Below are positions 44,401-55,153 of a stretch of 64,000 nucleotides of DNA, piece after piece. Under the pieces are notes generated by a model, which was not told where the DNA came from, ran no database searches, and saw only the letters and a program-made list of their open reading frames with translations. This DNA is from Ifrita kowaldi. Lineage: Eukaryota > Chordata > Aves > Passeriformes > Cinclosomatidae. The DNA lies in assembly GCA_013398055.1 (NCBI GenBank), contig VZRS01008300.1, positions 1,246,623 to 1,310,622 on the forward strand. The letters run 5' to 3'. Numbering within the stretch: position 1 is the first letter of the stretch; every line of letters begins with the position of its first letter. Both the position numbers and the translations under genes were made by a program.

Positions 44401-47400
44401 ACAATCAGGACTGTGCAGGCTTTTACAGTAGCCGAGGATGTGTACCAGAATGCCCGGTTTATGTTTACAACATGCATTTGTTCATTAGCCTACTCGAGCC
44501 TAATCAGCTGTTTGACCTTAACGAACTGGTCTGTCTCTCACTATTAACAGGCAAATGTCATCCCAAAGAAACAGGATTTGGGGGGAACGGTGCAGGGGGA
44601 TGTCACAGAAGAGGTATCAATGACTAAATTGCTACTCTGGCTTCTTTGACAGCTGTGCTGCAGCCATTGACAATATTCTGAGTAAAGCCAGTTGTATCAA
44701 AATCTTTCTAACCAAGAACGGACACAAGGTGCACCAGCTGCAGGCAAAAAAACACCATACAAATCAGGAAAATATTACATGGAACCAAGCTAGCATAGCT
44801 GTGGTCACACAGATAAATATATGCCACAGGTTTATTAAGCTGAGGATCTAGGTGGTTTGCTAGCTCTGCTTCCGAGAAGAGCAATAGCTTCTCTTGGGCC
44901 TGAATTTCATGCGAAGTGTAGCCCACCCTGCCAGTAACGGAGAGGGGTCAAGACTAGGCTGATCCCACTCCCCAGCCCAAGCACATATTCCTCTATAACA
45001 GGGAAAGTGATCCCAAATGATCTCACAAAAATCTACAGGTTCGAAAATCAGGAGGAGCATTGCTTGAATTATCCTAGCTTGAATTATTCCTACAAAGTAA
45101 TTTCTCACAAAACCACCAACCCTGCATTTAGAAGTGGCATAAATAAAATGTATTTTTTTCAGACCGCCATCTCATTCCTTCAGCACTAGGGCTAATAAAG
45201 ATCCATCAAAGATTTCTGAGGCAGTGTTTGCACACCTGAGCTGTAGTGAGCATATGCAGCAATGCTGGCACTGTCTGGAGGTGCGAGACTGGCTGCGTGT
45301 GTGACACAGACTCGATCTGTGCCTGAGCTCCTCTGGGATTTCTAGGCAAACACAGAGAGGCCTTAACGCTGAACAAAACATCCAGGCAAAAAAATAACTA
45401 TAGCCTTGCTGCGATACAGCTGGGGAAAAAAGATGGAGAAGAGAAAAGGGAGCTTTGTAACTCAAATGTGCTTTACTTTAGGTCTTACTTGCTATCCTAG
45501 GATTTTGAAATGAGACTCTGTTGTCTACCAAAGCACATTCATCATGGCAGTGCCAACATATCTCTAGTACTAACATGAGGTAATGAATAAAATATATTAA
45601 TGGCCACTGAACACATAGTTATTTTACATAATGCATCATCTCCAATGAGAAAGGGCTAGTTTATTTATTAAAGTTACTTTTATTTTGCTGAAAATCTCCT
45701 TAGAGCATTAAATATTTTATAGCAGTTTTATTGTCAGCTAAGATAATTACAATAAAAACAAACAGATGAAATAGTTTTCCCCTTTTTCTTCACCCTAAAA
45801 TACAGGTATATCTTAAAATTGTTATAAATGGATTTGGAAATGGCACATGATGTGGAGCATCCATATTGAACCAGGTATTTGAATGGCAAGAGGTAACAGT
45901 ATGGTCTTAGAAACTCGTTAGCCAATCATTTTTTAATCAGGATATAAAGAGATATAAAATATTTCATTTGACATTCATACATCTAAGATTTCTGAACATC
46001 TAGCTTAAGAAATATTGCCTAGCATTCACTGCAAGTTTATTTTCTGACAGACACATGGTGCTGAGCTTCTTTTCAACATGCAGAATATTTTCTTCTTCAG
46101 CGTTCTGCAATTTCTCCAGGAAGAGATCTTCATTCGTAACTCCTCAGTATTTCTGATACATGCACTGACCTCAAACAAGGGAGAGGTTTTTCACTGAGAT
46201 TTCAGGTGCCTGACTGCACTGCAGGGCAGTAAAATCAGCCTTGATGCAGTAGACTATGTGGGTCTTCCATTCTGGTGACCATTGCTTTCTGATGCACAGA
46301 ACTGACATTTTCGTTTCGTTTTCCCTTTTCAATTCATTTTCCCCCCATAATTTTTCAGTAAATCTGTTCAGTGACCTTTCAGACCTGAGGCAAGAATCAT
46401 TTATTAAATAATTCTCTTGCAATCTTATAGTTGATGCACATAATACTTTGCATAGTAACATGATTTGCCTGTGCTGTTATGAACAGCTTGATATATAAAG
46501 CTTTCAAATCTTTAATCAAAGCTTTTTATAGTTATTATTTAGGAAATTAGAGGAAATTATGCTTTTAAATAGGTAAGATGTTACAGCTTATTTCATGAAG
46601 GTACACGTACAATGATAGTCAAGTTTTCTAAAGGAGTCTGGAAGTTTAGCTTGGAAATACCTGGAATATACAAATTTCACCTTGGGCCACAAAAGCTATT
46701 AAACTCTATCTTATTGTATCACAGAACATGTATAATCAGGTTGGTGGCTGTCAGACATCAGAGGAAAAAAGTACAGAAAAAAAAACTTTGCTATCACTAC
46801 TGACTTTTAGACACCACATTTTGTTACAACTCAGTCTTATTGAAAGAGCTTTTCTACTTACTGTCAAAAAATGGACGTAGATACTTGTTGTACCCTTTTA
46901 TTATTTTTTGTATTGTTGGAGGTAGAATTTCACTTTTTCCTTCAGCTTCAGGAATTTGCATTGACCTAGAAGGAATTGAAAAGGAGGATGTTTTAAAAGG
47001 GCATAATTGAAAGAACAATATTCCATAAAACATCAGATTTCATAATCTGTATTAGTCTCTTATTGGAAAAAAAATCACTTTTATACCTTAAAGTCTATTA
47101 TTTCTTTGAAGTCTATTATTTCTTAACAGTCCATCTGAGAAACAATCTTTAATACTTTATCTGTAAACTGGGCATTATGGTTATAATCTAGGAATGTGGA
47201 AGGGATGCTGATTGTTTCTTTCAGCATTTAAAATTAAGCTTCTCTTTACATAATGAAATACATTATATTTAGGTCTCAGAGACAGAAACCAACCTCAGAA
47301 ACTGCTGCATAAAAACACTCTTAAAATCCTGCTTTCACAACACAATTTTTAAACAGGTTACAAAAATAATCCTGTTGGGCAAAATCAGTGAAGCATAATG

Positions 47401-50400
47401 AGAATTCAAGTACTTCCTTTGTTCAGAAACAGCTACAAAACGATCCAAAGAAGTCATGTATAAATAATTACAACCCATCTCTGCCTAACCCCGAAGCTGA
47501 GCACCCCAAGACAGTGAGCAGGGTGTGCTCTTCAGAAATTAAGGCACAGGTGGTACCAACTACTTATTCCCAAGGATTTGAGAAAGGTGGGGTATTAATT
47601 ATGAAGGTGAGAAGCACACAACTAACTGATCGACTCAGTGAAGCCCAGCTGGCTGCAGGCAGAGGCACTGTCTCTCCTGATGGAGAGCAGCCACCTATAT
47701 AATCACCAGGAGAAGGGTCTGTGGGTTTTACCACATGGGCATGACTAGTCCCTAAGAGTGACCAGCTCCCCTACAGTAGGTGCAGGAGCTGCAGCTGTGG
47801 TGATTTTCTTCTAGCAGAAGAATCTAAGAATAAACCATTAGGTAAGGGGCTACCAGTGTTTTGTGGTCTTTCCTTACAGTGCTAAATCCTCACTGAATTT
47901 CTTAGTCTCAGTTTTTTCTAGAGCTGGTCCTGGAAGTTCTGCTTGCTCTTCTGCATTATATTTCTGGGTCTCTTGTAGCTTTCCAAACCTTGATATTTTG
48001 ATTTTGCTTTGTTGTTTCTGAGAAAGCTTGAGTCATTTTGTCAGGACACTGAGACTTTCATCCACTTGGAATAATCCAGTATCTTAAACTGGCAAAGCTT
48101 AAATGCTAAGATGATCTCACTGCATACACGTGGCCAAATCACACTGTGGGTTTAGATGTGGTGTCCACTGGCTTCAAAAGCTGCTGTTGCTGTGAAATTT
48201 TTTATTCACCAGACCCTATTGCCACAGAAGTAGCTGTTTTTCGTTAGTTGCCTTGTAACACAAATATCTCAGCTATTTGAATAACCTTTTTTTTCCTTTA
48301 TTTTTTCCCTGTATTTTATTTCTATATTGCCAGAGGATGATGTTGTTATACCCTTGAGTAACGTCAGCATTGGAATAAAGACAGTTTCTCCTGTAAGTTT
48401 TTTCCTAAAGAAACAAACACAGTCATGCTGAGTTGAGATGCGACCATAAATAAGAAGGCCAGTTTTATGTTGCATAAAAGTATTAAAATTGGAAATGCAT
48501 TTGAATGTAATTAATTTCTTAAATACTGGAATTGGAATTTACATATAAATTTTAGCTAAGTGTTCAGTGTGCTGCACGAGTTTAATTTCACAGCTTTACT
48601 GGATTGCTCTTGAATAAGTTTTACATGTTTTGAAATGCTAAAGGAAAACTTGTTTCTTTTCTACTGCAAGGGTATAACATTTTTCTGCTGACCAGTATGC
48701 AATTGCAGAGTGGTCTGGTTTGTTGTCATTAGCTCCTATTTTCTGAAATATATCTTTAAAAGATTTATGGAAGTCCTTCCCTTAAATGACCTGCGGTAAT
48801 TCATAATTTTCCTTATTAACACATGATGTGTAGTCTCTTATCACGGGTCTTTTGAGTGCTATGGTTAAGTAAGCCTAGGAAAGCTGTTGTGCTGTAATTG
48901 AGGCTGTGAATTAACGAGGCATGGTCCCCTGTGTGCTGTTTGGCCACAAAACCTCGGAGAAGTCCTATCATAGCAAGGCAACAAGTGAGAGGAACCTGAG
49001 GCCTCCTAAACGTGAGTGAGTGGTGTTACCAACCTGCTGACTTCGGGGGATGCTCAGAGGCAGCTTGTCGATGTTGAAAGATAAGGAACGTACAGAGCTT
49101 CTGCACCTTAAGCAGCTTGGGGTTTCTGTGTTTTAAGGGACAATGCCCTGTTTCCTTTAAAGTGCTCTTTGATTCACGTGCTCCATTCACAGCTCAGCCA
49201 CAGTGAGCTCACAGCTGCACACACGTGCAAAGGGTAAAGTAAAAGTTGAGACTCATTCCACTTATGCATCTACATCTTCTCATCAATGCATCAAAACATC
49301 TCTTTTAACCAATATTTGTGTTGTTCTGTTTAAGTATATGTTTTACAGTTAAAGGAAGCTGTATGTTAATACACATTCCTTGATATATGTGAAATACCTT
49401 GGCATGCATCTAAGCATCGAATTGCCTTGCAACAGGTGTTCCAACTGAGGAGTGAATTGGCTTTTACAGAGCAAGACTGAGTATATAATTATATTTCAGC
49501 TGAAAATATCTATCTGTTCTGGGCTGTCAATGTATAATAAAGGCTTTAACTCATCAGGTTCAATGCCCTCTGGTTGCTTTTATAAAAGCTGAATTATAAT
49601 TATTTATTTTCCTAAGTCATTCTTGTGGCTCAAAAACTGAGAATTTTTGTGGGCTTGGCTAAACTTGAAAGGTACAACAACTGCTTGTTATTTAAGGTAC
49701 TTTCAAGTTAGTATCTTAACAGAATGGGGTAACTGGAGGGGAAAAAAGGAACATTTGCCCTAAAGAGTAGCATATATCACTGATTTAAGCAATAGTACAG
49801 TCTAGACACATATACGAGAATATTTTTTCTGGCTATTTTTTGTCAGAAGTTATGTATCAAGAAAGAGACAGAAACACCTTGGAACTGCAAGAAGATAAAC
49901 AAAATGCCAGATACAGTCTGAACAAGCTTTTGAAACACTCCCCTCAGGAGAGCAAGAATAAAAAAAGCTTTTTTTCAGGCAATTCACTGACAGGCGAAGG
50001 GCTTACAGATGCAAATAAAGGTGTTATTTCTGGTTTCATACTTGTGCTTAATGATACAGGGTTTTATACGGTCTTTGCAGATAAACTGTAGCAAAACCTA
50101 CTACATCACTGATTAATTCTCTGCTTTGAAACAGACAGTACTGTCACCATTTTTTTTGTTAAATGGCGAGGTTGAAACTGTAGCATTATGTTACCAGATA
50201 CAATAACAAACAGTGAAGTGCTGTAAGTGCTCTTAAGCTCAGCAAAAAACCAAAACAAACACATTCCACAGAATTTTCTGTCTCTGATGCCTTAAACTCG
50301 GGCTAGCATTCTTTATGTTAAAAACACCCTATCTGAAACAAATGGAGACCCTTCTGCAGACCAAATAGCAGACATTTACTTAAGCTGATTCCTGATAATG

Positions 50401-52277
50401 ATAAATTTGCCTCAATTTTGCCATTACTATTAAAAAAAAAAAAAACTTCTGGGAAGGCAATTATACAGGCAGCTCCCCAGATATGTGATTGTAATGTAAT
50501 TTAGTGTTAAGTAAAGTGAAGAAGTGTCATCAGGCAGGGAGAGATAGAAAGGGAAAAAAACAACCCCACACCATTATTGTCTGTAAATTATTCAGTAGAA
50601 GAAACTCTCTCCACATGTTGGGCAGAGCTTATCCAAGTGTAATGTCTAAGGGACCACTCGGCAAGAAATCACGGCCCTTGCTTTGGGTGCACCTCAGCCC
50701 TTGGGTTTTGCTTACAAATATTTCTCTGTTTCAGTGCCAAGCAGGATAGTTGTTGTTTTAAACAGCACTTTCACAAACCCGTCCTGATTTGTGCACAGGA
50801 AAAATGCATTTTTGTACCCAAGCATCATCTTATCTGTGAGAACCAAGGGCCAGAGCTGCTTCTCAGCCTGTGTCTGGATTTGGGTACAACGGGACCACAT
50901 CAGCTCAATGCTGTGCACTTGTATCCAAGCACTTGTACAGGTGCTCTGCGTGCACGCAATCCCGGTGGATGCTACTCAGGAATGAACTGCCTGTGCTTCT
51001 GGACACTTGCAGCCAGGTGAAGCTGTAAGAGGGGCCACAAAGTCTGTCTGATGATAATGAGCTATGTACCACAGGCTGAGCTCCTGGGGGAATTTTGCCT
51101 CCTTGCTCCTTAGGTGCTTCTGAACTCATTGGTCTCTTAGCGGTGTTTTATTATTGCTAAGCCACGTGTCATCCACTTATTATAGTGTGGCAAGTCACAG
51201 CTGAGGAGGAAGGAAGGTGGAATTAGAGCAAGTGTGTATTTTGGACAAAGATCTCTTTATAGGACTGGAGAAGGTGGGGGAGGTGGATGCTTTAAACTCA
51301 CTTTCAGGGGACTGTTCCACCTGTCCCCGCTACTAAGAGAAGGCTTTATCTAAATGTGTGTTTGCACACCCACTTAAATTAAAGCTCAGATAGAATCTTA
51401 TTGTGAGGAATTTACTGCAAGATGAAGTAGGTTAGGCAATTCTAGACAGGGAATTGTCTCACAGACTTTAAATACTTCAGTTGAAGGTAATGGTGACGAT
51501 GTTTAACCTGTCCATCCTTACATTTTCTTATCAGAATTACTTAAAGAATACTTTTGCCCATTTTTATAGAAGGACTATATTTTAAGTTCTCCATTTCTAT
51601 ATTTTTTTGTCATGGCAGCTGCACTGTTAGAAGGGTTACTTGTAGCCAGAGGAGATCATTTTCACTTTCCCGCTTAATGCCACTCAGATTTCCTAAAGAC
51701 TTCATGATTTCATAACAGAGAATAAGAAAAGTGTGTTTCAAATAGGTAATTCTGTTTAAGATACTTTCCTTTCAGTGCACAACAATAATTTTACTGTCTC
51801 AAGCTTGTAGTAAATCTAGGTGGACTGTGTGCTTCTGTCCTTGGGCAAGGCACTATGCTCCAGGCAAGGACTGTGTGCCTGCCTGAATTTTTTAAGCATC
51901 TGATACAATACTCACTCTCCCCAGTAATCCTTCATTTGAGGGTTCATATGTTTCATAAATTCCATTCTTTTTCTTCCTCATCAATCTTTCCAATTAAAAA
52001 AATCTGTTAATCAAGGCAGCTGAGATTCATGAAGCTCAGTCTTCTATTTCTGTTATTAATACCCAGGTTCTTCAATTTTTGTAAGAGGCAAGATTCAAAT
52101 GTTAAGAAGATTTTACATTGTTACCAGGTCATATAAGTTTCTAATTATAAGTAAGTTTATTATAAACCAGCTGATATAATAATATATTGAAGAAATAATA
52201 TTTTTATCAAATACTTCTTACCTATAGAGCAGCAATAGGAAAAGGGCTCTGAGACTGCAGCACTTAAGACTGCACAT
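14164..52277 (-). CDS. GABRP: GABA-A receptor subunit pi (GABRP or pi-like), whole spliced CDS, 9 coding exons
   Basis: Subunit of a pentameric GABA-gated chloride channel (Cys-loop family) at the plasma membrane. The pi subunit of mammals is known mainly from non-neuronal tissue such as uterus and lung, where it co-assembles with other GABA-A subunits. Joining the nine exons gives 1326 nt, 441 residues plus stop, all with GT-AG introns and consistent phases. Seen in order: signal peptide (1-19, hydrophobic 9-18); ligand-binding domain with sequons at N98, N141 and N192; Cys-loop C156-C170; M1 about 238-262; M2 270-289; M3 about 301-322; intracellular loop about 325-422; M4 about 423-441, reaching the C-terminus. 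The stretches VSFWIS, ARICIG, SLPN and CFIKAIDVYLGICFSF are those of pi, not of beta, delta or rho. Start chosen at 52277 because it gives a typical signal peptide and family length. A pi-like paralogue lost in mammals is the main alternative. Confidence 0.93.
14476..19992 (-). other. GABRP intron between exons 8 and 9 (coding)
   Basis: 5.5 kb, GTATTT donor and CTATCAG acceptor. It holds scattered ORFs under 120 codons, including overlapping opposite-strand frames at about 17,500-17,790, none recognised. No repeat family was identified. Confidence 0.8.
19993..20186 (-). CDS. GABRP: GABRP coding exon 8: M2 and M3
   Basis: Length 194 nt, acceptor TTCCACAG, donor CCAAAG/GTATTT. It encodes residues 274-338: the pore helix (VTTVLTMTTLMMGARTSLPN), the M2-M3 linker NCFIKAID, and M3 (VYLGICFSFIFGALLEYAV). 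It closes in phase 0 inside the intracellular loop. This is the segment most alike to human pi as I remember it. Confidence 0.96.
21056..21208 (-). CDS. GABRP: GABRP coding exon 7: M1 and start of M2
   Basis: Length 153 nt, the family-typical size. Acceptor CTTCCACAG, donor GCATAG/GTGAGA. It encodes residues 223-274: loop C tyrosine (Y225), then M1 (NILYFILETYVPSILLVVLS), then SWVSFWIS, and PARICI entering M2. The longer open frame that surrounds this exon is intron read-through, not extra protein. Confidence 0.96.
26005..26087. repeat. A/C low-complexity tract (CAAA-type)
   Basis: Runs of AAAAC, AAAC and AACCC. It is intronic, so the GABRP pre-mRNA carries its T/G-rich complement. Chance ORFs across it are lysine-rich and meaningless. 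Confidence 0.85.
27430..28295 (+). mobile_element. Degraded CR1-type LINE, end of ORF2 and 3' UTR (intron 6-7 region of GABRP)
   Basis: The first part carries decayed remnants of the CR1 reverse-transcriptase C-terminal region, for example ATGGAATTCAACCAGTATGA then GTCCTGCACTCACATGGG at 27599-27639. The later part (about 28055-28295) resembles the CR1 3' UTR: 'gggagatcaagattagacat', then 'tccaacctt' and 'ctatgatt' near the end. It is antisense to GABRP, in the intron between the exons at 30815 and 21208. It has many mutations and is not coding. The edges are approximate, and the middle section is too decayed to assign with confidence. Confidence 0.65.
28629..28669. repeat. 28-bp spaced repeat of ACTATTATGTGAT
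   Basis: The 13-mer occurs at 28629 and 28657, with a partial, diverged copy (ATAATAATGTGATT) between them. It is AT-rich intronic sequence, 330 bp beyond the end of the CR1 relic. Confidence 0.75.
29461..29522. repeat. A/C low-complexity tract (AAAC, AACC)
   Basis: Alternating AAAC, AACC and CCAA words. It is intronic in GABRP, on the strand opposite to the gene. Confidence 0.85.
30815..30952 (-). CDS. GABRP: GABRP coding exon 6: loops B and C
   Basis: Length 138 nt, the family-typical size. Acceptor CACTACAG, donor GACAG/GTAAAA. It encodes residues 177-223, beginning GYNINDVTFYW. The sequon NDS lies at N192 within RGNDSVRGL, a motif also found in human pi. It ends in YETG of loop C, where T222 matches a conserved agonist-site threonine of beta subunits. 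Confidence 0.95.
30953..35414 (-). other. GABRP intron between exons 5 and 6 (coding)
   Basis: 4.5 kb. No repeat family or additional exon was recognised. A GC-richer patch occurs at about 31,320-31,570. Confidence 0.75.
35415..35497 (-). CDS. GABRP: GABRP coding exon 5: Cys-loop
   Basis: Length 83 nt, the standard size for the Cys-loop exon in the family. Acceptor TCCCAAG/G, donor AGCT/GTAAGA. It encodes residues 149-177 with the signature loop C156-13 residues-C170 containing KYPMD. It ends in LESW, the start of agonist loop B, with the tryptophan codon split across the junction. Confidence 0.95.
36131..36348 (-). CDS. GABRP: GABRP coding exon 4: loops A, D and E region
   Basis: Length 218 nt, acceptor CTTTCAG/GAC, donor ATAAG/GTATGT. 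It encodes residues 77-149, starting DYTATIFLRQRW. It holds the sequons NKS (N98) and NGT (N141) and the loop A motif VPDTF (113-117). The phenylalanine at 117 stands where beta subunits, and human pi as I recall it, have tyrosine. Confidence 0.95.
37606..37673 (-). CDS. GABRP: GABRP coding exon 3
   Basis: Length 68 nt, the usual size of this exon in GABA-A subunit genes. Acceptor TTTTGCAG, donor ATG/GTATCG (the weakest donor of the gene). It encodes residues 54-76, including MDIASIDTISEINM, the conserved first beta strands of the ligand-binding domain. Confidence 0.93.
41200..41480 (+). mobile_element. Degraded CR1/L3-type LINE, ORF2 C-terminal fragment
   Basis: The plus strand shows the order typical of CR1 ORF2 near its end: TTTGTGGACAAGACAAAAAT then TGGTGGGGA (decayed 'FADDTKLGG'), GGATAGGAAACTGTC, and GAGAAGGATTTAGGGGCTGT then CACAGACAA (decayed 'EKDLGVLVD'). 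Frames are broken. It lies inside the 9.2 kb GABRP intron, antisense to the gene. It may extend with decay toward 41,700. Confidence 0.65.
41921..41953. repeat. 12-bp minisatellite-like array, CCCAAACCAAAA, about 2.7 copies
   Basis: Direct reading shows the period-12 unit repeated without error. On the minus strand, which is the GABRP transcript strand, it forms alternating G2/G3 tracts spaced by T3-T4. It is intronic. Confidence 0.85.
44146..44175. repeat. Perfect inverted repeat, 11-bp arms, 8-nt A-rich loop
   Basis: The left arm GGAATATTGGC (44146-44156) and right arm GCCAATATTCC (44165-44175) flank CAAAAAAA. The outer flanks (GAAAG on the left, CTTTC about 6 nt beyond the right arm) could extend the pairing imperfectly. 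It lies in the 9.2 kb GABRP intron. The right arm contains CCAAT. Confidence 0.9.
46862..46965 (-). CDS. GABRP: GABRP coding exon 2: mature N-terminus
   Basis: Length 104 nt, acceptor TTCTAG/G, donor GACA/GTAAGT. It encodes residues 19-54, ending in GYNKYLRPFF, the conserved motif that opens the folded extracellular domain in GABA-A subunits. The variable part before it is glutamate- and lysine-containing and short. The last base forms a split asparagine codon with the next exon. Confidence 0.92.
46966..52221 (-). other. GABRP intron between exons 1 and 2 (coding)
   Basis: 5.3 kb. It holds the 18-bp tandem duplication near its 3' end and a moderately GC-rich patch at about 48,890-49,230. Nothing else can be assigned. 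Confidence 0.75.
47091..47125. repeat. 18-bp tandem duplication
   Basis: The unit AAGTCTATTATTTCTTTG occurs at 47091 and again at 47109 with one mismatch at the end. It lies 126 bp upstream (in transcript sense) of the acceptor of coding exon 2, in the intron before it. Confidence 0.85.
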
Positions 52278-52310
52278 TGTCACAAGTTCTTTCAGAAGTT
52301 CGTGTAGCTC
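52222..52310 (-). CDS. GABRP: GABRP coding exon 1: start codon and signal peptide
   Basis: The acceptor is a T-rich tract ending TTTTTTAG at 52311, and the donor is TATAG/GTAAGA. The first 33 nt are probably untranslated. The ATG at 52277-52275 has A at -3. It encodes a short basic and cysteine-containing n-region and then a leucine run (residues 9-18), a typical cleavable signal peptide. The exon ends with two bases of a split arginine codon. The 33 nt before the ATG contain no in-frame stop. Confidence 0.88.
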
Positions 52311-52506
52311 CTAAAAAACAAAAAGTGCAGAGGTAATATTTTACAGCACATATGCATTTTAAACACAAGAATTTCCAAAGATTTGAAACACTAAAGATAT
52401 TGCATCTTGAATAGCTTCTACTATAAGTGTATTCGTAAATATCTACATCAATTAAAAAATCTCAAAACTTGGAAAAAGAGACGGCGTCAGGATTCATTTA
52501 ACTTAC

Positions 52507-52537
52507 CGACAGAAGCTGCATTCCAGTGTACTACAGC
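52507..52537 (-). other. GABRP: GABRP leader exon (mostly 5' UTR)
   Basis: The exon ends at 52507 and is followed by a consensus donor GTAAGT (52506-52501). It lies only 196 bp before coding exon 1. The high-coordinate end is an estimate, placed about 25-30 nt below the TATA-like box at 52560-52567. An ATG at 52521-52519 is in frame with the main start after splicing and could add 16 residues to the N-terminus. A second upstream ATG at 52545-52543 opens only a four-codon ORF, and it is absent if transcription starts where the TATA box predicts. Confidence 0.6.
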
Positions 52538-52559
52538 TCTTTCATTTTTGCCTCTGCCC

Positions 52560-52567
52560 TTTAAATA
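52560..52567 (-). promoter_or_regulatory. TATA-like box of the proximal GABRP promoter
   Basis: On the minus strand the sequence reads TATTTAAA, followed by AGGG, at the spacing expected for a start site near 52530-52537, just ahead of the leader exon. No CpG enrichment is seen here, which fits a tissue-restricted, TATA-type promoter. An internal exon with an acceptor in this area (a CTAG just upstream) is the alternative. Confidence 0.4.
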
Positions 52568-55153
52568 CTAGGAGAAGTAATTGCTGTGAAAAATAATGTA
52601 ATCCTGTGCAGGAGAATTGCAAACACTGAGTTTTGTCTCTGCTATTCATGCTTGTGAGTGCATCTCTGGCACATCAGTGTCTTTTCTTAAGGGACAACAC
52701 ATGACCCCATCTTAGAACATGGAGCTATTTAAGAGCAACCTCTCTGGTACATGCGTAGATCAACACCTCTGATATGTAACTCTGGTAACCTTTCTGGTAA
52801 TGAGAAAAAATGAAATTATAGGCTTCTACCTCTAGCTACTGAAAAAAAAACCCCTTTGTATATAAATCATATACAACCATCCGCATTCATGAAAATGTTT
52901 GGCTGAGGCAAGCTGTCTTTTCTGAATGGGACTTTGCTTTTGTCAGTATGATTCACATCCATCATGGTTATTTTAAGGAATCTGTCAGCTCTGTAATCCA
53001 TTTCTGGATGAAAAGAGTATCAATCCATAGTGTAATGCAGTCATGCAACAGATCTGAAACGCAGAGGCTGTGCACACTTTTGCTGTATTTCATCAGAGAA
53101 CAGAAATCTTATTTGTAAGACTTGCTTCAAAACTAAAAAAACCCTACATGTCAGGAACGCTACCTACCCAGGATCTGTAAAACAGCTGTTAAATGCTAAT
53201 AAATGCAAATGAAATACGTGTTTTAGGTTTCAGGAAGGAGCAAGCAAACATAATATTTTCAGTGTCCAGAATGAGTTTTTCAGGAGTATTTTGCATTTTT
53301 ATTTCCAACTAAATTGTTTATAGCAAAGAATTTGAAGTTTCACAACCTGCACTTTGTTTCACTGTTCTTTAGTGACTAAAGTAAAATGCCAGCAAGCTTT
53401 TTAAAACCCAAAGTAATTTTTCTTTCAGTCTACAGTTCTAAAAAGAGCAAAACTAGTGGTATTTACCTAAATTAATGCCATGTGAATGGGGTATGACTTT
53501 TATGTAACAGTGAAGTGACAAAATAAGTTGTTAATGCCTCCAAAGAAAAAGGAAAGCCATTTCAATGGCTTTTTAAACAAGCAAACATTCTCAACATCTT
53601 GGCTACTTTTAAACATACACCAGCCTGGTAAATATTAGTGTCAAAACAAATCATACACTCCTCCTGACTTCCACAGAAAATCATGCATGAGACATTAAGA
53701 GAGCTAGTAATAGGAAAAAACAGCACAGAGGAGCAGATGGTGTTGTCAGAACATTGCTCTCTACATGCTGATTCTGTAACACCCCTGGTGCAGATCGTGG
53801 GATCTCTTTTGCGTATCTCATTTTGGGTTTGGATGCTTTCTACATTCATTATCTTTATCTCACAGGAAAATATGCTAAAAATAAAAAGCCTCTTACTGAC
53901 TTTATAAGTACTTCAAAAAGCTGCTTTTATATTTAGCTTTTGAATTGCTACTATGAGCTCCTAATATGACTGAAGATCCTCTATAAACAGATTAAGGAAA
54001 CCTATGGATATTTCTGTACTTGTTTGGGTTTAGTTTTTACTGAAGATGAAGTGGAGTGGGCTTATTACTGATTTCTTTCTAAAGCAACTGGTTTACCTTC
54101 AGTTCTTCACCAATATCCAAGGTAGCAATTTTATGGGAGGCTGGGATGGGGAATTTTGGTCTTTAACACATGAAAATCCAAGCTACAGTACATATACTTT
54201 TGTATGCTCAGGAAAAGAGCACAGGAGTAATAGAAGGGAAAAGATCTCTTACTTCTGTATAAGAAATACTAATCAAGAGATCTAATTGCCATGTCAACTG
54301 GCTTGCCATCACTGCAAAGGGACACTGCATGCCAGCCAAGGAATAGAACTGGGTAACTGCTGGAGTCTTGAGCGGTTTCACAGATAATACTTAAGCTGGA
54401 TTTATAAATCCCTGCTGCATGTGTGTACATGCTTGCATGCACGCACACATTTTCTCTGCTGCCCCTTTTTTGTGGGGCTTACTGAGCTGGTTTGTTCTGC
54501 TGAAAAGCCTGCCTCTTGGCATGTTTGCACATCTGGACCTTTCCTGTCACATATTTCTTTATCAAATACTACACATTCACAGCAGGATTCCTTCCTGCAT
54601 GCACATACCTATGGCACTACTGGTATTTAAAACTAGTTCAGCAGAACTCATACTATTTCCCTCTCACCCTAGAAAAATAAGCATAACCTGTTTTCTGCAT
54701 AGAATATCGAGCCATTTGGTTTAACTAGACAGGCTACATGCTGTCCAAATTATTGTGTGTGTATTGACACATCTTGTTCTAAACATTTAATCGAGGTGAA
54801 GGTAACAAATCTGCCCCAGTTTCTCATATGATGAGACAACATTTTTCTACTTTTATTCAGATCAGATTAGGACTGTAAAATGCCATCCAATGTTTCGACA
54901 TTTCTCATGGGAATTCGGTTATTTATTATCTCCAGCATGACAGGAAAAGTGAATTATACAAGTTTCACAAACATTTGAGGCTGAAATCGGGTGAGGCAGA
55001 GAGCTGGCAGAGATAGTAGCAATAGCTGAAGATTTCACTGGAAGTGAATTTTGTGTGAATGAATTAAAGGATGAGATGTCTATTATGTTGAAGTACCTTA
55101 TGCACAAGTGGATGCATGGGAAAGACTAGAAATTATTAGATAATACACTTTGT

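Larger units (their letters stand above)
37674..46861 (-). other. GABRP intron between exons 2 and 3 (coding)
   Basis: 9.2 kb, with the degraded CR1/L3 fragment at 41.2 kb, the CCCAAACCAAAA array at 41.92 kb and the hairpin at 44.15 kb. No other exon was recognised. Confidence 0.8.

Noticed and set aside
14164..52310. Suspicion that the subunit gene is a pseudogene
   Set aside because: All nine coding exons keep phase, splice signals, Cys-loop cysteines, sequons and membrane segments, and the stop is at the family position.
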